Positions 1-8,394 of a stretch of DNA of 64,000 nt are shown piece by piece. The position numbers and the translations under genes are program-made. Positions within the stretch are counted from its first letter, which is position 1. Each line of letters starts with the position of its first letter. The DNA is from Tyzzerella sp. An114 (lineage in GTDB: Bacteria > Bacillota > Clostridia > Lachnospirales > Anaerotignaceae). The notes under the pieces were generated by a model, which made no database searches, was not told the DNA's origin, and worked only from the letters and a program-made list of their open reading frames with translations. Location: contig NZ_NFLT01000002.1 in NCBI RefSeq assembly GCF_002161055.1, positions 124,001 through 188,000 of the forward strand, in the 5' to 3' direction.

Positions 1-333
1 CCTTTAGGTATAATACAGAAATCTCTTGCAGTATTTCTTATAAGTTTTGCAACAGTTATAGGTGTTACAATGGTTCTAACTATAACTGAAAAGGGAATGG
101 ATATTGGTTATGAATTTATTGACCTTCTTTTTGAGACAACATCAGCCCTTGGAACTGTTGGTATAACAACAGGTATAACACCATATCTTTCAGTTGTTGG
201 AAAACTTATTATATCTCTTGCCATGTTTATGGGAAGAATAGGACCTATATCAATTATTATAGGGCTTGCAAGAAAACAGAATAATTATATTGAACATGTA
301 GAATATCCTGAAGAAGGTATAATGGTAGGATAA
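1..333 (+). CDS. TrkH/KtrB-family potassium channel subunit, C-terminal part
   Basis: The reading frame is open from base 1, so the gene starts upstream of the window and only about 110 C-terminal residues are present. They contain hydrophobic membrane segments and a TSALGTVGITTG stretch that resembles the last pore loop (selectivity-filter repeat) of Trk/Ktr K+ transporters. The cytosolic RCK regulator ktrA follows after 16 bases, the usual pairing for this membrane K+ uptake system, in which the regulator ring binds nucleotide and gates the channel subunit. Seen: topology, pore-like motif and context. The choice between TrkH and KtrB cannot be made from this fragment. Confidence 0.88.
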   Translation, partial: PLGIIQKSLAVFLISFATVIGVTMVLTITEKGMDIGYEFIDLLFETTSALGTVGITTGITPYLSVVGKLIISLAMFMGRIGPISIIIGLARKQNNYIEHVEYPEEGIMVG

Positions 334-349
334 TTTTGGAGGAAACATT

Positions 350-1018
350 ATGAAATTGAATAATCAGTTTATAGTTTTGGGACTTGGAAGATTTGGAATG
401 AGTGTTGCAAAAACTCTTTCTGATAAAGGTTTTGATGTTCTTGCAGTAGATAATAATGCAGAGGTTGTTCAAAATGCTCTTGAGTTTGTTACTCATGCTG
501 TAAAAGCTGATATGACAGATGAGATTGCTTTGAAATCTCTTGGAATAGGTAATTTTGATGTTGCTATAATAGCCATAGGAAGTAAACTTGAAGCCAGTGT
601 AATGGCTACACTTATAGCAAAGGAAGCAGGAGTTAAATATATTGTAGCTAAGGCACAAGATGAAAGGTCTAAAAAGGTTCTTCAGAAAATAGGTGCTGAT
701 AGAGTTATATTCCCAGAAAGAGAAATGGGCGTAAGGGTTGCAAACAGCCTTCTTTATGGAAACTTTTTTGAATTTATGGAGCTTTCCGATGAGTTTGGTA
801 TAGCGGAGATACCTCCTAATAAAGATTGGATAGGAAAAACAATAGCCGGCTGTGAGGTTCGTGCAAAATATGGTCTTAATATTGTTGCTATAAAACATGG
901 TGGAAAAGTTGAAGTTACTCCTTCTGCAACTTATGTTTTTGAGGAAGAAGATATAGTTATTGTCCTTGGAGAGAATAGTATTATACAAGATTTTATGGAA
1001 AAGAAAAGTATAAGGTGA
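350..1018 (+). CDS. ktrA: KtrA/TrkA-type potassium uptake regulatory protein
   Basis: Cytosolic RCK regulator of 222 residues. The N-terminal Rossmann fold carries the nucleotide-binding glycine motif GLGRFG near residue 12 and an acidic strand end (AVDNN) that normally contacts the ribose. The C-terminal half, from about residue 135, is a TrkA-C domain. The length matches Ktr-type single-RCK proteins rather than the double-length TrkA of enterobacteria. It lies directly downstream of the channel subunit with a GGAGG site 9 bases before ATG, so the two are probably cotranscribed. The role in K+ homeostasis is inferred from the family. Confidence 0.93.
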   Translation: MKLNNQFIVLGLGRFGMSVAKTLSDKGFDVLAVDNNAEVVQNALEFVTHAVKADMTDEIALKSLGIGNFDVAIIAIGSKLEASVMATLIAKEAGVKYIVAKAQDERSKKVLQKIGADRVIFPEREMGVRVANSLLYGNFFEFMELSDEFGIAEIPPNKDWIGKTIAGCEVRAKYGLNIVAIKHGGKVEVTPSATYVFEEEDIVIVLGENSIIQDFMEKKSIR

Positions 1019-1022
1019 TTTT

Positions 1023-1805
1023 TTGATAGAGAGTAGACAGAATAAAATAGTAAAAAAAATAGAAAGTTTAAAAAATAAAAAAGATAGAGACAAAACAGGT
1101 CTTTTTGTCGTTGAGGGAGAAAGATTTATTTTGGAAATTCCACAGAGTATTAAAGTTGATATGTTTGCTGTTTCTGAAAGTTATTATAAAAATAATGATA
1201 TTGAAAAATTTGAGAATAGAGCTTCAGTTTTTGTTTTAAGTGATAATGTGTTTAAATTTTGTGCAGACACTGAAAATCCTCAGGGAATATTGGCTGTCTG
1301 TGAAAAATTTGAAAAAAATCCTAAAGATGTTGTATCAAACAAAAAAGAAAATGGATTTTATATTATTGCTGAAGAACTTAATGACCCAGGAAATTTGGGA
1401 ACTATAATAAGAACTGCTGATGCGGCAGGAGCTGATGGAATTTTTCTCACAAAGGGAAGTGTTGACCTTTATAATCCAAAGGTACTTCGCTCAACAATGG
1501 GAGCTATATTTCATATAAATATTTTTCAAAACTGTGATGTGGCTGAAACAGTGGAGCTTTTAAAAGAAAATAATATATCAATTTATGCGGCACATCTTAA
1601 AGGTGAAAAATATCCTTATAGCCTCGATTTAAAAAAGGGTACAGCGTTTTTTATAGGAAATGAGGCAAGGGGGCTTTCTTATAAAGCTACATCTTTATGT
1701 GATGACCTTGTAAAACTGCCTATACCAGGACAAGCCGAGTCTTTAAATGCTTCTATGGCTGCCGGAATACTTATGTATGAAGTTGTGAGACAGAGAATAA
1801 TATAA
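1023..1805 (+). CDS. TrmH/SpoU-family RNA 2'-O-methyltransferase
   Basis: 260-residue SPOUT-class methyltransferase. The N-terminal substrate-binding part begins IESRQNKIVKKI, typical of RlmB/TrmH-like enzymes. The three SPOUT motifs are present: NDPGNLGTIIRTADAAG (motif 1, catalytic Arg), FIGNEARGLS (motif 2) and IPGQAESLNASMAAGI (motif 3), the last two forming the trefoil-knot SAM site. Start is TTG; the AAGGTGAT Shine-Dalgarno overlaps the stop of ktrA, suggesting translational coupling. The exact target (23S rRNA or tRNA) cannot be read from the sequence. Confidence 0.92.
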   Translation: MIESRQNKIVKKIESLKNKKDRDKTGLFVVEGERFILEIPQSIKVDMFAVSESYYKNNDIEKFENRASVFVLSDNVFKFCADTENPQGILAVCEKFEKNPKDVVSNKKENGFYIIAEELNDPGNLGTIIRTADAAGADGIFLTKGSVDLYNPKVLRSTMGAIFHINIFQNCDVAETVELLKENNISIYAAHLKGEKYPYSLDLKKGTAFFIGNEARGLSYKATSLCDDLVKLPIPGQAESLNASMAAGILMYEVVRQRII

Positions 1806-1820
1806 TTTAAAATATTTTTC

Positions 1821-1849
1821 TTGACTTAATTACAATTAGGCTATAATAT
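1821..1849 (+). promoter_or_regulatory. Sigma-A-type promoter for purH leader
   Basis: TTGACT at 1821-1826 is followed by CTATAATAT. A -10 of TAATAT at 1844-1849 gives a 17-base spacer; TATAAT at 1842-1847 gives 15. The transcript would begin just before the riboswitch aptamer. Confidence 0.65.
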
Positions 1850-1880
1850 ATATGTGTAATTAATTTAACAGAGCATTTTA

Positions 1881-1996
1881 ACTGCATGACTGGCGGAAGT
1901 AGATTAACTACAAGGGAGTGCAGTGTTTTAAAGCCGACCGCCTGGGCAATTTTGTGTTTTCTATGACAGAATTTTGCTCAGGCGGTTTTTGTTTTT
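1881..1996 (+). promoter_or_regulatory. ZTP (pfl) riboswitch with intrinsic terminator, upstream of purH
   Basis: The aptamer shows stem ACTGCA/TGCAGT (1881-1886 with 1919-1924), the conserved GACTGGCG segment (1888-1895), an internal GTAG/CTAC hairpin, and the ZTP signature CCGCCTGGGCA (1938-1948). The signature arm ACCGCCTGGGCAA (1937-1949) is also complementary to TTGCTCAGGCGGT (1974-1986), which is followed by a U-rich run, so a terminator hairpin forms when the aptamer is not stabilised. By analogy with known ZTP switches, ZMP/ZTP (the purH substrate, which rises when folate is short) would favour read-through into purH. Confidence 0.92.
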
Positions 1997-2016
1997 TAAT
2001 TAAAGGAGGAAAAAAA

Positions 2017-3573
2017 GTGAAACGTGCATTAATTAGTGTATCAGACAAAACAGGTATTATTGATTTTGCAAAGGAACTTACAAATTTAGGATATGAAATA
2101 ATTTCAACAGGTGGTACTCATAAAGCACTTGAGGAAGCTGGATTAAAAGTTATAGGAATTTCTGATGTAACAGGTTTTCCAGAGTGCCTTGATGGTCGTG
2201 TAAAAACTCTCCATCCATCAATTCATGCTGGTGTTCTTGCTATAAGAGGAAATGAAGAACACATGAGACAGATTAAAGAACTTGGAATAGATACTATTGA
2301 TATGGTTGTTGTAAATCTTTATCCTTTTAAACAGACTATATTAAAACCAGGTGTTACAAGAGAAGAAGCTATTGAAAATATTGACATCGGTGGTCCTACA
2401 ATGATAAGAGCTGCTGCTAAAAATTATCAAGACGTAGCTGTTGTTATAGACCCTAAAGACTATGACAAAATTATATCTGAAATAAAAGAAACAGGAGATA
2501 TTTCTATTGATACAAAATTCTACCTTTCTGCAAAGGTATTTATGCACACATCACATTATGACAGCCTTATAGCTGACTATATGAAAAAAGCTGCTGGAAT
2601 TGAACAGTTCCCAGATACAATAAGCCTTACATATGAAAAAGTACAGGAAATGCGTTACGGTGAAAATCCACATCAGAAAGCAGCTTTCTATAAAGAAGTT
2701 GGAGCAGGTGAGGGAATGCTTACAAATGCTGTTCAGCTTCACGGTAAAGAACTTTCATTCAATAACATAAATGATACAAACGGAGCTTTAGAGCTTTTAA
2801 AAGAATATACAGAGCCTACAATAGTTGCTTGTAAACATTCAAATCCTTGTGGTGTTGCTAGTGCTGAAACAATCCACGAGGCTTATGTTAAAGCATATAA
2901 TTCTGACCCTGTATCTATATTCGGTGGAATTATAGTTGCAAATAGAGAAATTGACAAAGCAACAGCAGAAGAAATCAACAAAATATTTGTTGAGATAGTT
3001 CTTGCTCCTTCATTCTCAAAAGAGGCTCTTGAAGTTCTTGAACAGAAAAAGAATATCCGTCTTTTAACTCTTGAAGGTATTGACAAAAAACAGCCTAAAG
3101 GCTCTATTGATATTAAAAAAGTATCAGGTGGTATACTTATACAGGATATTGACAACGAACTTCTCCATGAAGAAGAACTTAAAGTTGTTACAAAGAGAAA
3201 ACCAACTGAAAAAGAAATGGAAGACCTCCTTTTTGCTTGGAAAATGGTTAAATATACAAAATCAAACGGTATTGCAATAGGAAAAGATAAACAGTCCGTA
3301 GGAATTGGACCTGGACAGGTTAATAGAATATGGGCTTGTAAACAGGCTATTGAGCATGGTATAGACCACCTTGGAGCTGATACTGTAAAAGGTGCTGCTC
3401 TTGCTTCTGATGCCTTCTTCCCATTCCCAGATTGTGTTGAGGAATGTGCAAAAGCCGGAATTACAGCTATCATTCAGCCGGGCGGTTCAATAAAAGACCA
3501 GGCATCTATTGATGCTTGTGATGAAGCCGGTATTGCAATGGTATTTACAGGAATGCGTCATTTTAGACACTAA
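2017..3573 (+). CDS. purH: Bifunctional AICAR transformylase / IMP cyclohydrolase
   Basis: Last two steps of de novo IMP synthesis. The N-terminal MGS-like cyclohydrolase domain opens [12 protein letters not shown] and contains STGGTHKAL and the DGRVKTLHP motif. The C-terminal transformylase carries ACKHSNPCG, with the Lys-His pair, and GPGQVNR, and ends with the family-typical [14 protein letters not shown]. Chosen start is GTG at 2017, 7 bases after AAAGGAGG, giving 518 residues, the normal family length. An in-frame start at 1918 would lie inside the riboswitch and add 33 unrelated residues. Other pur genes of this window (purMND) are 36 kb away. Confidence 0.97.
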   Translation: MKRALISVSDKTGIIDFAKELTNLGYEIISTGGTHKALEEAGLKVIGISDVTGFPECLDGRVKTLHPSIHAGVLAIRGNEEHMRQIKELGIDTIDMVVVNLYPFKQTILKPGVTREEAIENIDIGGPTMIRAAAKNYQDVAVVIDPKDYDKIISEIKETGDISIDTKFYLSAKVFMHTSHYDSLIADYMKKAAGIEQFPDTISLTYEKVQEMRYGENPHQKAAFYKEVGAGEGMLTNAVQLHGKELSFNNINDTNGALELLKEYTEPTIVACKHSNPCGVASAETIHEAYVKAYNSDPVSIFGGIIVANREIDKATAEEINKIFVEIVLAPSFSKEALEVLEQKKNIRLLTLEGIDKKQPKGSIDIKKVSGGILIQDIDNELLHEEELKVVTKRKPTEKEMEDLLFAWKMVKYTKSNGIAIGKDKQSVGIGPGQVNRIWACKQAIEHGIDHLGADTVKGAALASDAFFPFPDCVEECAKAGITAIIQPGGSIKDQASIDACDEAGIAMVFTGMRHFRH

Positions 3574-3616
3574 TTTACTTAGCGTTTTAAAATAAAATAG
3601 TAATATGTACACCCAC

Positions 3617-3647
3617 AAAATACTCCCCTTAAAAAGGGGAGTATTTT
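3617..3647. terminator. Bidirectional terminator between purH and gpr
   Basis: Perfect inverted repeat AAAATACTCCCC / GGGGAGTATTTT with a TTAAAAA loop, A-rich on the left and T-rich on the right. It serves both convergent genes and overlaps the gpr stop by two bases. Confidence 0.9.
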
Positions 3648-4647
3648 AATATTTATATCTGTTTATGTCATCTGTTGTTATACCTTCGTGGAGAGATATA
3701 TTTATTGAATTTCCTATTATATTTGCAAGTCTATCTATAACAGCGTCAACCTCTTTAGGTGTCACAAACATATTTCCAGCATAGGGTGTTAATAGTTCTG
3801 TTATAAGTCTGTATTTTTCATCATAGTCAAGATTTTTAAGCATATTATATATTTCAGTGCCTTCTTTTGCTGATTGTACCATTTCATCAAGTATTCTATC
3901 CATAGTATCATTTACAAGAGTAGCAGCATCAACTACTGTTGGAACACCTATTGCTATTACAGGCACACCGAGAGTTTTTTTATCAAGAGCCATTCTTTTG
4001 TTTCCAACTCCAGCACCGGGAATAATTCCTATATCTGACATTTGTATTGTAGCATTTATTCTTGAAAATCTTCTTGCAGCTAAAGCGTCTATGGCTATTA
4101 TGAGATTTGGTTTAACTTTCTCTGTTATGCCTTTTATTATCTCTCCTGTCTCTATACCTGTTATACCCATAACTCCCGGTGATATGGCACATACAGAGCT
4201 TACAGCCCCTTCTATATCTTCTGAAACTGTATCTATAATATGGCGAGTGACAAGTATTTTTGATATTGTTTTTGGTCCTAAAGCGTCAGGAGTCACATAT
4301 CTGTTTCCTAATCCAGCAATAAGAATATTTGTAGGATTTATATTGTTTATTTCAATAAGTTTTTTTATACATTGGGAAGTTTTTTCAATTATTTCTTCAT
4401 GAACATCAATATTATTTTCTCTCATTTCTGGAGACTCTATTGTTATATAATTTCCAATAGGTTTTCCTAAAATTTCACTACCTTTTTCATTTAGTATACT
4501 TACATGGGTTATAGTATAATTTTCGTTTTTTTCTGTCTCTGTTTTTACGCCTTCTATTTCATCACTTTCAAAATTCTCTCTGGCTTCTATGGCTAAGTCT
4601 GTTCGTATGCCGGAGTATATATTTATATCGTGATTTTCTTTGTTCAT
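3646..4647 (-). CDS. gpr: Germination protease GPR (M63 family)
   Basis: Aspartic-type protease that starts degradation of small acid-soluble spore proteins when spores germinate. The segment YSGIRTDLAIEARE near the N-terminus matches the zymogen processing region. Conserved blocks include GLGNRYVTPDALGP, ISPGVMGITG and AIDALAARR, which hold the Asp residues proposed as catalytic in the Bacillus enzyme. Start is the ATG at 4647, preceded by AGGAGGAA, giving 333 residues; an upstream in-frame ATG would add 21 AT-encoded residues with no homology feel. It marks the organism as a spore-former. A forespore sigma-G promoter was looked for but not convincingly found. Confidence 0.96.
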   Translation of the reverse strand: MNKENHDINIYSGIRTDLAIEARENFESDEIEGVKTETEKNENYTITHVSILNEKGSEILGKPIGNYITIESPEMRENNIDVHEEIIEKTSQCIKKLIEINNINPTNILIAGLGNRYVTPDALGPKTISKILVTRHIIDTVSEDIEGAVSSVCAISPGVMGITGIETGEIIKGITEKVKPNLIIAIDALAARRFSRINATIQMSDIGIIPGAGVGNKRMALDKKTLGVPVIAIGVPTVVDAATLVNDTMDRILDEMVQSAKEGTEIYNMLKNLDYDEKYRLITELLTPYAGNMFVTPKEVDAVIDRLANIIGNSINISLHEGITTDDINRYKY

Positions 4648-4729
4648 AGTATTCCTCCTGCTGTGTAGTATAGTATAAAAATAGTTATTTTTAGAATTTA
4701 TTTTATACACAATTTTTTTAATATATTCA

Positions 4730-4758
4730 TTGACTTATGGTAAGATATAGAGTAAAAT
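4730..4758 (+). promoter_or_regulatory. Sigma-A promoter of rpsT
   Basis: TTGACT (4730-4735), 17-base spacer, TAAAAT (4753-4758). The predicted transcript starts near 4765 and leaves a leader of about 140 bases before rpsT. Confidence 0.75.
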
Positions 4759-4763
4759 AGACT

Positions 4764-4827
4764 ATGTTGGTTTAACCACAGGGCTAATTGCCCAACCGTG
4801 TCGAAGAATAGTGGTTAATATTTTTTT
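4764..4827 (+). promoter_or_regulatory. Structured leader with terminator-like hairpin upstream of rpsT
   Basis: TTAACCAC (4772-4779) pairs perfectly with GTGGTTAA (4811-4818), immediately followed by TATTTTTTT. The loop holds a second hairpin GGGC/GCCC (4781-4793). An alternative pairing GTTGG (4766-4770) with CCAAC (4792-4796) would exclude the inner hairpin. The layout of promoter, hairpin, U-run, then about 80 bases to the S20 gene looks like an attenuator, possibly autogenous control by S20. Not assigned to a known RNA family. Confidence 0.6.
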
Positions 4828-4906
4828 AAAAAGCGATATTCCCCAATATCTAAATTTTTAAAAATACAAAGAACGAAAACAAACAATTTTTAGGAGGAAC
4901 ATTAAC

Positions 4907-5173
4907 GTGGCAAATATTAAATCTGCAAAAAAAAGAATTAAAGTCATCAGCAAAAAGACATTAAGAAATAGAATGATTAAATCTCAGACTAAAACAGCTA
5001 TCAAAAAAGTTGTTGTAGCTGTTAACGCTGGAAACAAAGAGGAAGCAGCAGCAGCTTTAGTTGGTGCAGTTTCAGCTATCGACAGAGCATACACAAAAGG
5101 AATTTTCCACAAAAACGCAGCAGCTAGAAAGAAATCAACTCTTGCTAGACTTGTAAACGGAATAAATGCTTAA
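4907..5173 (+). CDS. rpsT: 30S ribosomal protein S20
   Basis: 88-residue, lysine- and alanine-rich helical protein that binds 16S rRNA in the body of the 30S subunit. It begins [12 protein letters not shown] and contains [18 protein letters not shown] near the C-terminus, the conserved S20 signature. Start is GTG, with TAGGAGGAAC upstream. Codon use is noticeably richer in preferred codons (GCA/GCT, AAA, GTT) than its neighbours, as expected for a highly expressed gene. It is monocistronic, between its own promoter and leader and a strong terminator. Confidence 0.98.
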   Translation: MANIKSAKKRIKVISKKTLRNRMIKSQTKTAIKKVVVAVNAGNKEEAAAALVGAVSAIDRAYTKGIFHKNAAARKKSTLARLVNGINA

Positions 5174-5192
5174 TTTTTATTAAAATTTTTTG

Positions 5193-5226
5193 CAGACTTA
5201 TGGTTTTCCATAAGTCTGTTTTTTTA
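5193..5226 (+). terminator. Intrinsic terminator of rpsT
   Basis: CAGACTTATGG / CCATAAGTCTG perfect 11-bp stem, TTTT loop, then eight T residues. Confidence 0.93.
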
Positions 5227-5259
5227 TTTTTAAAATTACTGTAAAGGAGAATTAACCCC

Positions 5260-5730
5260 ATGACAAAAACAAATGCTATGAGAATGCTTGATACAGAAGG
5301 AATAAGTTACAGTATAAAAGAATATGAATATGATGAAAACAATCTTTCAGGAAGCCATGCAGCTAGTGAAATAGGAATGAACCCTGAACAGGTTTTTAAA
5401 ACTCTTGTTACAAGAGGAGATAAAAACGGTATAAATGTTTTTTGTATACCTGTTGATGATGAGCTCGACCTTAAAAAAGCAGCCCATATTTCAGGAAATA
5501 AAAAAGTTGAGATGATACACGTTAAAGAAATTTTAGGTTTAACAGGATATATAAGAGGTGGTTGTTCTCCTATTGGAATGAAAAAGAAATATCCTACATA
5601 TATAGATGAGACAGCTATATTATTTGATGAAATAGCTGTAAGTGCTGGCATAAGAGGTCAGCAGATTATAATTAATCCTGAAAGCCTTATAAATTTTGTT
5701 TCTGCAAAAGAGGCTGATTTGACAAAATAA
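5260..5730 (+). CDS. ybaK: YbaK/EbsC-family Cys-tRNA(Pro) deacylase
   Basis: 156-residue cytosolic editing protein of the INS superfamily that hydrolyses mischarged Cys-tRNA(Pro). Family features seen are the N-terminal TNAMRMLD, the core FKTLVTRGDK with the conserved Lys, the KKAAHISGNKKVEMI segment and the C-terminal GYIRGGCSPIGMKKKYPTYID block. Length matches YbaK. It has an AAGGAGAA ribosome site and is followed after 11 bases by the mgtC-like gene, probably cotranscribed. The family also contains ProX and free-standing editing domains, but the GGCSPIGMKKK block points to YbaK. Confidence 0.92.
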   Translation: MTKTNAMRMLDTEGISYSIKEYEYDENNLSGSHAASEIGMNPEQVFKTLVTRGDKNGINVFCIPVDDELDLKKAAHISGNKKVEMIHVKEILGLTGYIRGGCSPIGMKKKYPTYIDETAILFDEIAVSAGIRGQQIIINPESLINFVSAKEADLTK

Positions 5731-5741
5731 AGGAGGTCTTT

Positions 5742-6440
5742 ATGTATATTGCCTATAATGATATAGTTATAAGAATTATGTTGGCAGTGTTTATAGGGGC
5801 TTTAATAGGCTTTGAGAGAACAAAAAGAAATAGACCGGCAGGGTTTAGAACTCATATACTTGTATGTGTAAGTGCGGCAGTTATAGCAATTATTCAAGTA
5901 AAAATAGTAAGTGATGCTGTTATATTTTCAATGACTTCCGAAAAAATAACGGTATCTGAAAGTAATATAGGAAGGCTTGGAGCTTCTGTTATAAGTGGTA
6001 TAGGATTTCTTGGAGCTGGAACCATATTAAAAACTAAAAATTCTGTAAAGGGACTTACAACTGCTGCTAGTTTATGGACTGTTGCCTGTATAGGTCTTGC
6101 TGTTGGTATGGGATATTATTTTATTTCTATTTTTTCTGCTGTTGTAACAGTTGTTGTTTTGGTTTTGTTTGAATATATAGAAAATAAATTTATGATAAGA
6201 CCAAGAAATATACGAATATATGTTAAACTTAAAAACAGCAGTAAGTTTTATAAAAATACAGATGAATTTTTTCATGATAGAGGAGTAAAAATAAACGGAA
6301 TAGAAAAAATTAATGAGACAGAAGACTATGAGGAGTGTATACTTGATATACAAGCACCTTCTTTTTATAGTAATGCAATTATTGTTGAAGAAATGATGTT
6401 TGCAGGCAGTGCTATTTCTGTAAAAATTGTGGAGGGTTAA
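5742..6440 (+). CDS. MgtC/SapB-family membrane protein
   Basis: 232 residues: an N-terminal MgtC domain with about four membrane spans (to residue 145) and a soluble ACT-like C-terminal domain. The family block GALIGFERTKRNRPAGFRTHILVC near residue 18 is clear, as is GFLGAGTILK. MgtC proteins are linked to growth at low Mg2+ and acid pH and to ATP synthase modulation in other bacteria; the role here is only family inference. It sits 11 bases after ybaK with AGGAGG before ATG, and the next gene starts 1 base after its stop, so these three genes look like one operon. Confidence 0.88.
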   Translation: MYIAYNDIVIRIMLAVFIGALIGFERTKRNRPAGFRTHILVCVSAAVIAIIQVKIVSDAVIFSMTSEKITVSESNIGRLGASVISGIGFLGAGTILKTKNSVKGLTTAASLWTVACIGLAVGMGYYFISIFSAVVTVVVLVLFEYIENKFMIRPRNIRIYVKLKNSSKFYKNTDEFFHDRGVKINGIEKINETEDYEECILDIQAPSFYSNAIIVEEMMFAGSAISVKIVEG

Positions 6441-6441
6441 T

Positions 6442-6870
6442 ATGATATATACTGAACTTACTAAAAAAGCTATGATTATAGCCTATAATGCCCATAAAGA
6501 TGTTTATGACAAAGGTGGTATGCCTTATATATTACACCCTATTTTAATTGCTGATAAAATGGTTACAGAGGAAACTACTGTCACAGCTATTTTACATGAT
6601 GTTGTTGAAGATGCAAACTTAACTTTTGATGATTTAAAAAAAGAGGGTATACCTGATAATATTTTAGAGGCTTTAAAATGTCTCACAAAAAATAAAAATG
6701 AAGATTACATGGACTATATAAATAGAGTAAAAACAAATGAAATTGCAATTGCTGTAAAAAAAGAAGATATAATTCACAATAGCGATTTGACAAGACTTAA
6801 AGTTGTAACACAAAAAGATATTGACCGTTTGGAGAAATATAAAAAAGCTCTTGATTTTATTATGAAATAA
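6442..6870 (+). CDS. HD-domain hydrolase resembling small alarmone hydrolases
   Basis: 142-residue single HD domain without the synthetase, TGS or ACT parts of Rel enzymes. Motifs in order are AYNAHKDVYDKGGMPYILHP (first metal His), AILHDVVEDAN (HD pair, then the ED of Rel-type hydrolases) and the late Asn-Ser-Asp (IIHNSDLTRL). This matches the SpoT hydrolase/MESH1 arrangement, suggesting (p)ppGpp or a related nucleotide as substrate. Start is the ATG at 6442, 5 bases after GGAGGG; an in-frame ATG at 6427 lies inside the previous gene and lacks a site. Substrate is inference. Confidence 0.8.
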   Translation: MIYTELTKKAMIIAYNAHKDVYDKGGMPYILHPILIADKMVTEETTVTAILHDVVEDANLTFDDLKKEGIPDNILEALKCLTKNKNEDYMDYINRVKTNEIAIAVKKEDIIHNSDLTRLKVVTQKDIDRLEKYKKALDFIMK

Positions 6871-6872
6871 AA

Positions 6873-6896
6873 AAGCCGGATTTTTAAATCCGGCTT
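6873..6896. terminator. Bidirectional terminator
   Basis: AAGCCGGATT / AATCCGGCTT perfect stem with a short TTAA loop, between the convergent HD hydrolase and carboxypeptidase genes. Confidence 0.88.
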
Positions 6897-6910
6897 AATT
6901 TAGTATTATT

Positions 6911-8290
6911 TTATCTGTATTTTCTTCTTCTAAATTTTTTTCTTCTGTATTTTCTTCTGTGAACAATTCTTATAATTATAATTAATACTATAAATATTAT
7001 AATAACTGTAACTATAATCTTTACTATGTTTAATATTAATGATTTTAATTCTTCTTTTTTCTGAGCTTTAATAGTTTCTTCTGGTATAGCTTCTATTGTA
7101 TTTGAAGCTATAAGATTTGAATAACCAACTTTTGTTTCGCCATCATATATATCAACAGTTCCAATGGTACTTCCTTCTTTTATTGTAGGTACTATTTTAT
7201 TGTTATCTATATTTATTTTTTGAGTATATTCAGGCTTTGTATCAGATTTTTTTACTGTTGTATAAACATCTGTGTCAGCTTTTATATCAAGTTTTCCAAG
7301 GTCAAAGGTATCTTTTTTGTATGTTTGGGTTATGTCCTTTTGTGTTGAAAAATCGTCTGATGAAAAAGCTTTAAGTGTTTCATAATTTTCAAAACCATAA
7401 TCAAAAAGAGTTTTTGTATCAACATATGTGTTTGCACCTGTGTCTTTTAATACAACAGCTATAAGTTCTGTATCATCTCTTTTTGTATAGGTTACAAGAG
7501 TGTTTAAAGCTTGGTTTGTAAAACCTGTTTTTCCTCCCTCACAACCTTCATATACATATATTGAAGGTGGTTTAATCATCTGATGTTGTGCATATAAATA
7601 TCTTGTCTCAGGCTGTTTGTTTGTTGGAGGTATTTCATATTTGAGAGTTGCTATTATCTCTCTGAATTTATCGTATTTTAATACTTCCTTTGCTATAAGT
7701 GCCATATCATAGGCAGAAGTATAATGATTGTCATCGTGAAGTCCGTTAGGGTTTACAAAATGAGTATTTTGACAGCCTAGTTCTTTTGCCTTTTCATTCA
7801 TCATATCTGCAAAGCCTTCTTTTGAACCACCTATATGTTCAGCTACTCCCAAAGAAGCCTCATTTGCGGATTGAAGAAGTATTGCATAGAGACATTGTTC
7901 AAGGGTAATCTGTTCCCCAACATCAAGAGCTATATGACTGCTGTTTCTTTCTATACCAAATATGGCTTCTTCTGAAAATGTTACTGTTTCATCAAGTTTT
8001 CCGTATTCAAAAGCAAGAAGAACAGTCATAAGTTTTGTTATACTAGCTGGATAGAGTTGTTCGTGCATGTTTTTTTCATAGAGTATTTCGCCAGTCGAAG
8101 CGTCCATGAGTATTGCACTTTCGCCTATTATATCAAGGGTTGTGTTAGGGTCAATAAGGTTTGTTTTTGGTTCTATTGTTGTTTGTGTTTCCTGTTGTGT
8201 TTGTACTTCATTTTTTTCCGCATAAACTGTGGAAATATTTGCAGAAAAAATATATAATAAAATGAAAAGTTTTAAAAAAGCTGCTCTCAT
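6911..8290 (-). CDS. D-alanyl-D-alanine carboxypeptidase (DacF/PBP5-like)
   Basis: 459-residue low-molecular-weight penicillin-binding protein (S11) trimming stem peptides outside the membrane. A signal peptide (residues 1-24, ending VYA) precedes the catalytic domain with S83-I-T-K86, S141-A-N143 and K254-T-G256, the complete active-site triad motifs. A PBP5_C beta domain follows, then a C-terminal membrane span near 415-440 and a very basic tail of Arg/Lys/Tyr. Many homologues end in an amphipathic anchor; here it is a true hydrophobic span plus basic tail. In spore-formers DacF acts in cortex formation, but a vegetative role is equally possible. Monocistronic. Confidence 0.93.
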   Translation of the reverse strand: MRAAFLKLFILLYIFSANISTVYAEKNEVQTQQETQTTIEPKTNLIDPNTTLDIIGESAILMDASTGEILYEKNMHEQLYPASITKLMTVLLAFEYGKLDETVTFSEEAIFGIERNSSHIALDVGEQITLEQCLYAILLQSANEASLGVAEHIGGSKEGFADMMNEKAKELGCQNTHFVNPNGLHDDNHYTSAYDMALIAKEVLKYDKFREIIATLKYEIPPTNKQPETRYLYAQHQMIKPPSIYVYEGCEGGKTGFTNQALNTLVTYTKRDDTELIAVVLKDTGANTYVDTKTLFDYGFENYETLKAFSSDDFSTQKDITQTYKKDTFDLGKLDIKADTDVYTTVKKSDTKPEYTQKINIDNNKIVPTIKEGSTIGTVDIYDGETKVGYSNLIASNTIEAIPEETIKAQKKEELKSLILNIVKIIVTVIIIFIVLIIIIRIVHRRKYRRKKFRRRKYR

Positions 8291-8394
8291 TTTTTTCTCC
8301 TTACATAATTTTTTTAACCGTAATATACAGTTAATTATTATAACAGATTTTAATAAAAATAAAAACTATTTTTGTATTTGGAAGTGATTAAAAT

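Noticed and set aside
257-1093. 278-residue minus-strand ORF opposite ktrA
   Set aside because: Shadow of ktrA; composition is Asn/Phe/Tyr/Ser-rich AT translation with no domain pattern.
1918-2016. In-frame N-terminal extension of purH
   Set aside because: It lies inside the ZTP riboswitch and its terminator; GTG at 2017 has a perfect ribosome site and gives the family length.
2883-3473. 196-residue minus-strand ORF opposite purH
   Set aside because: Antisense frame of a conserved coding region; no ribosome site and no recognised domain.
4648-4710. Sigma-G promoter and longer N-terminus for gpr
   Set aside because: No -35/-10 pair with proper spacing was found, and the extension overlaps the ribosome site of the chosen start.
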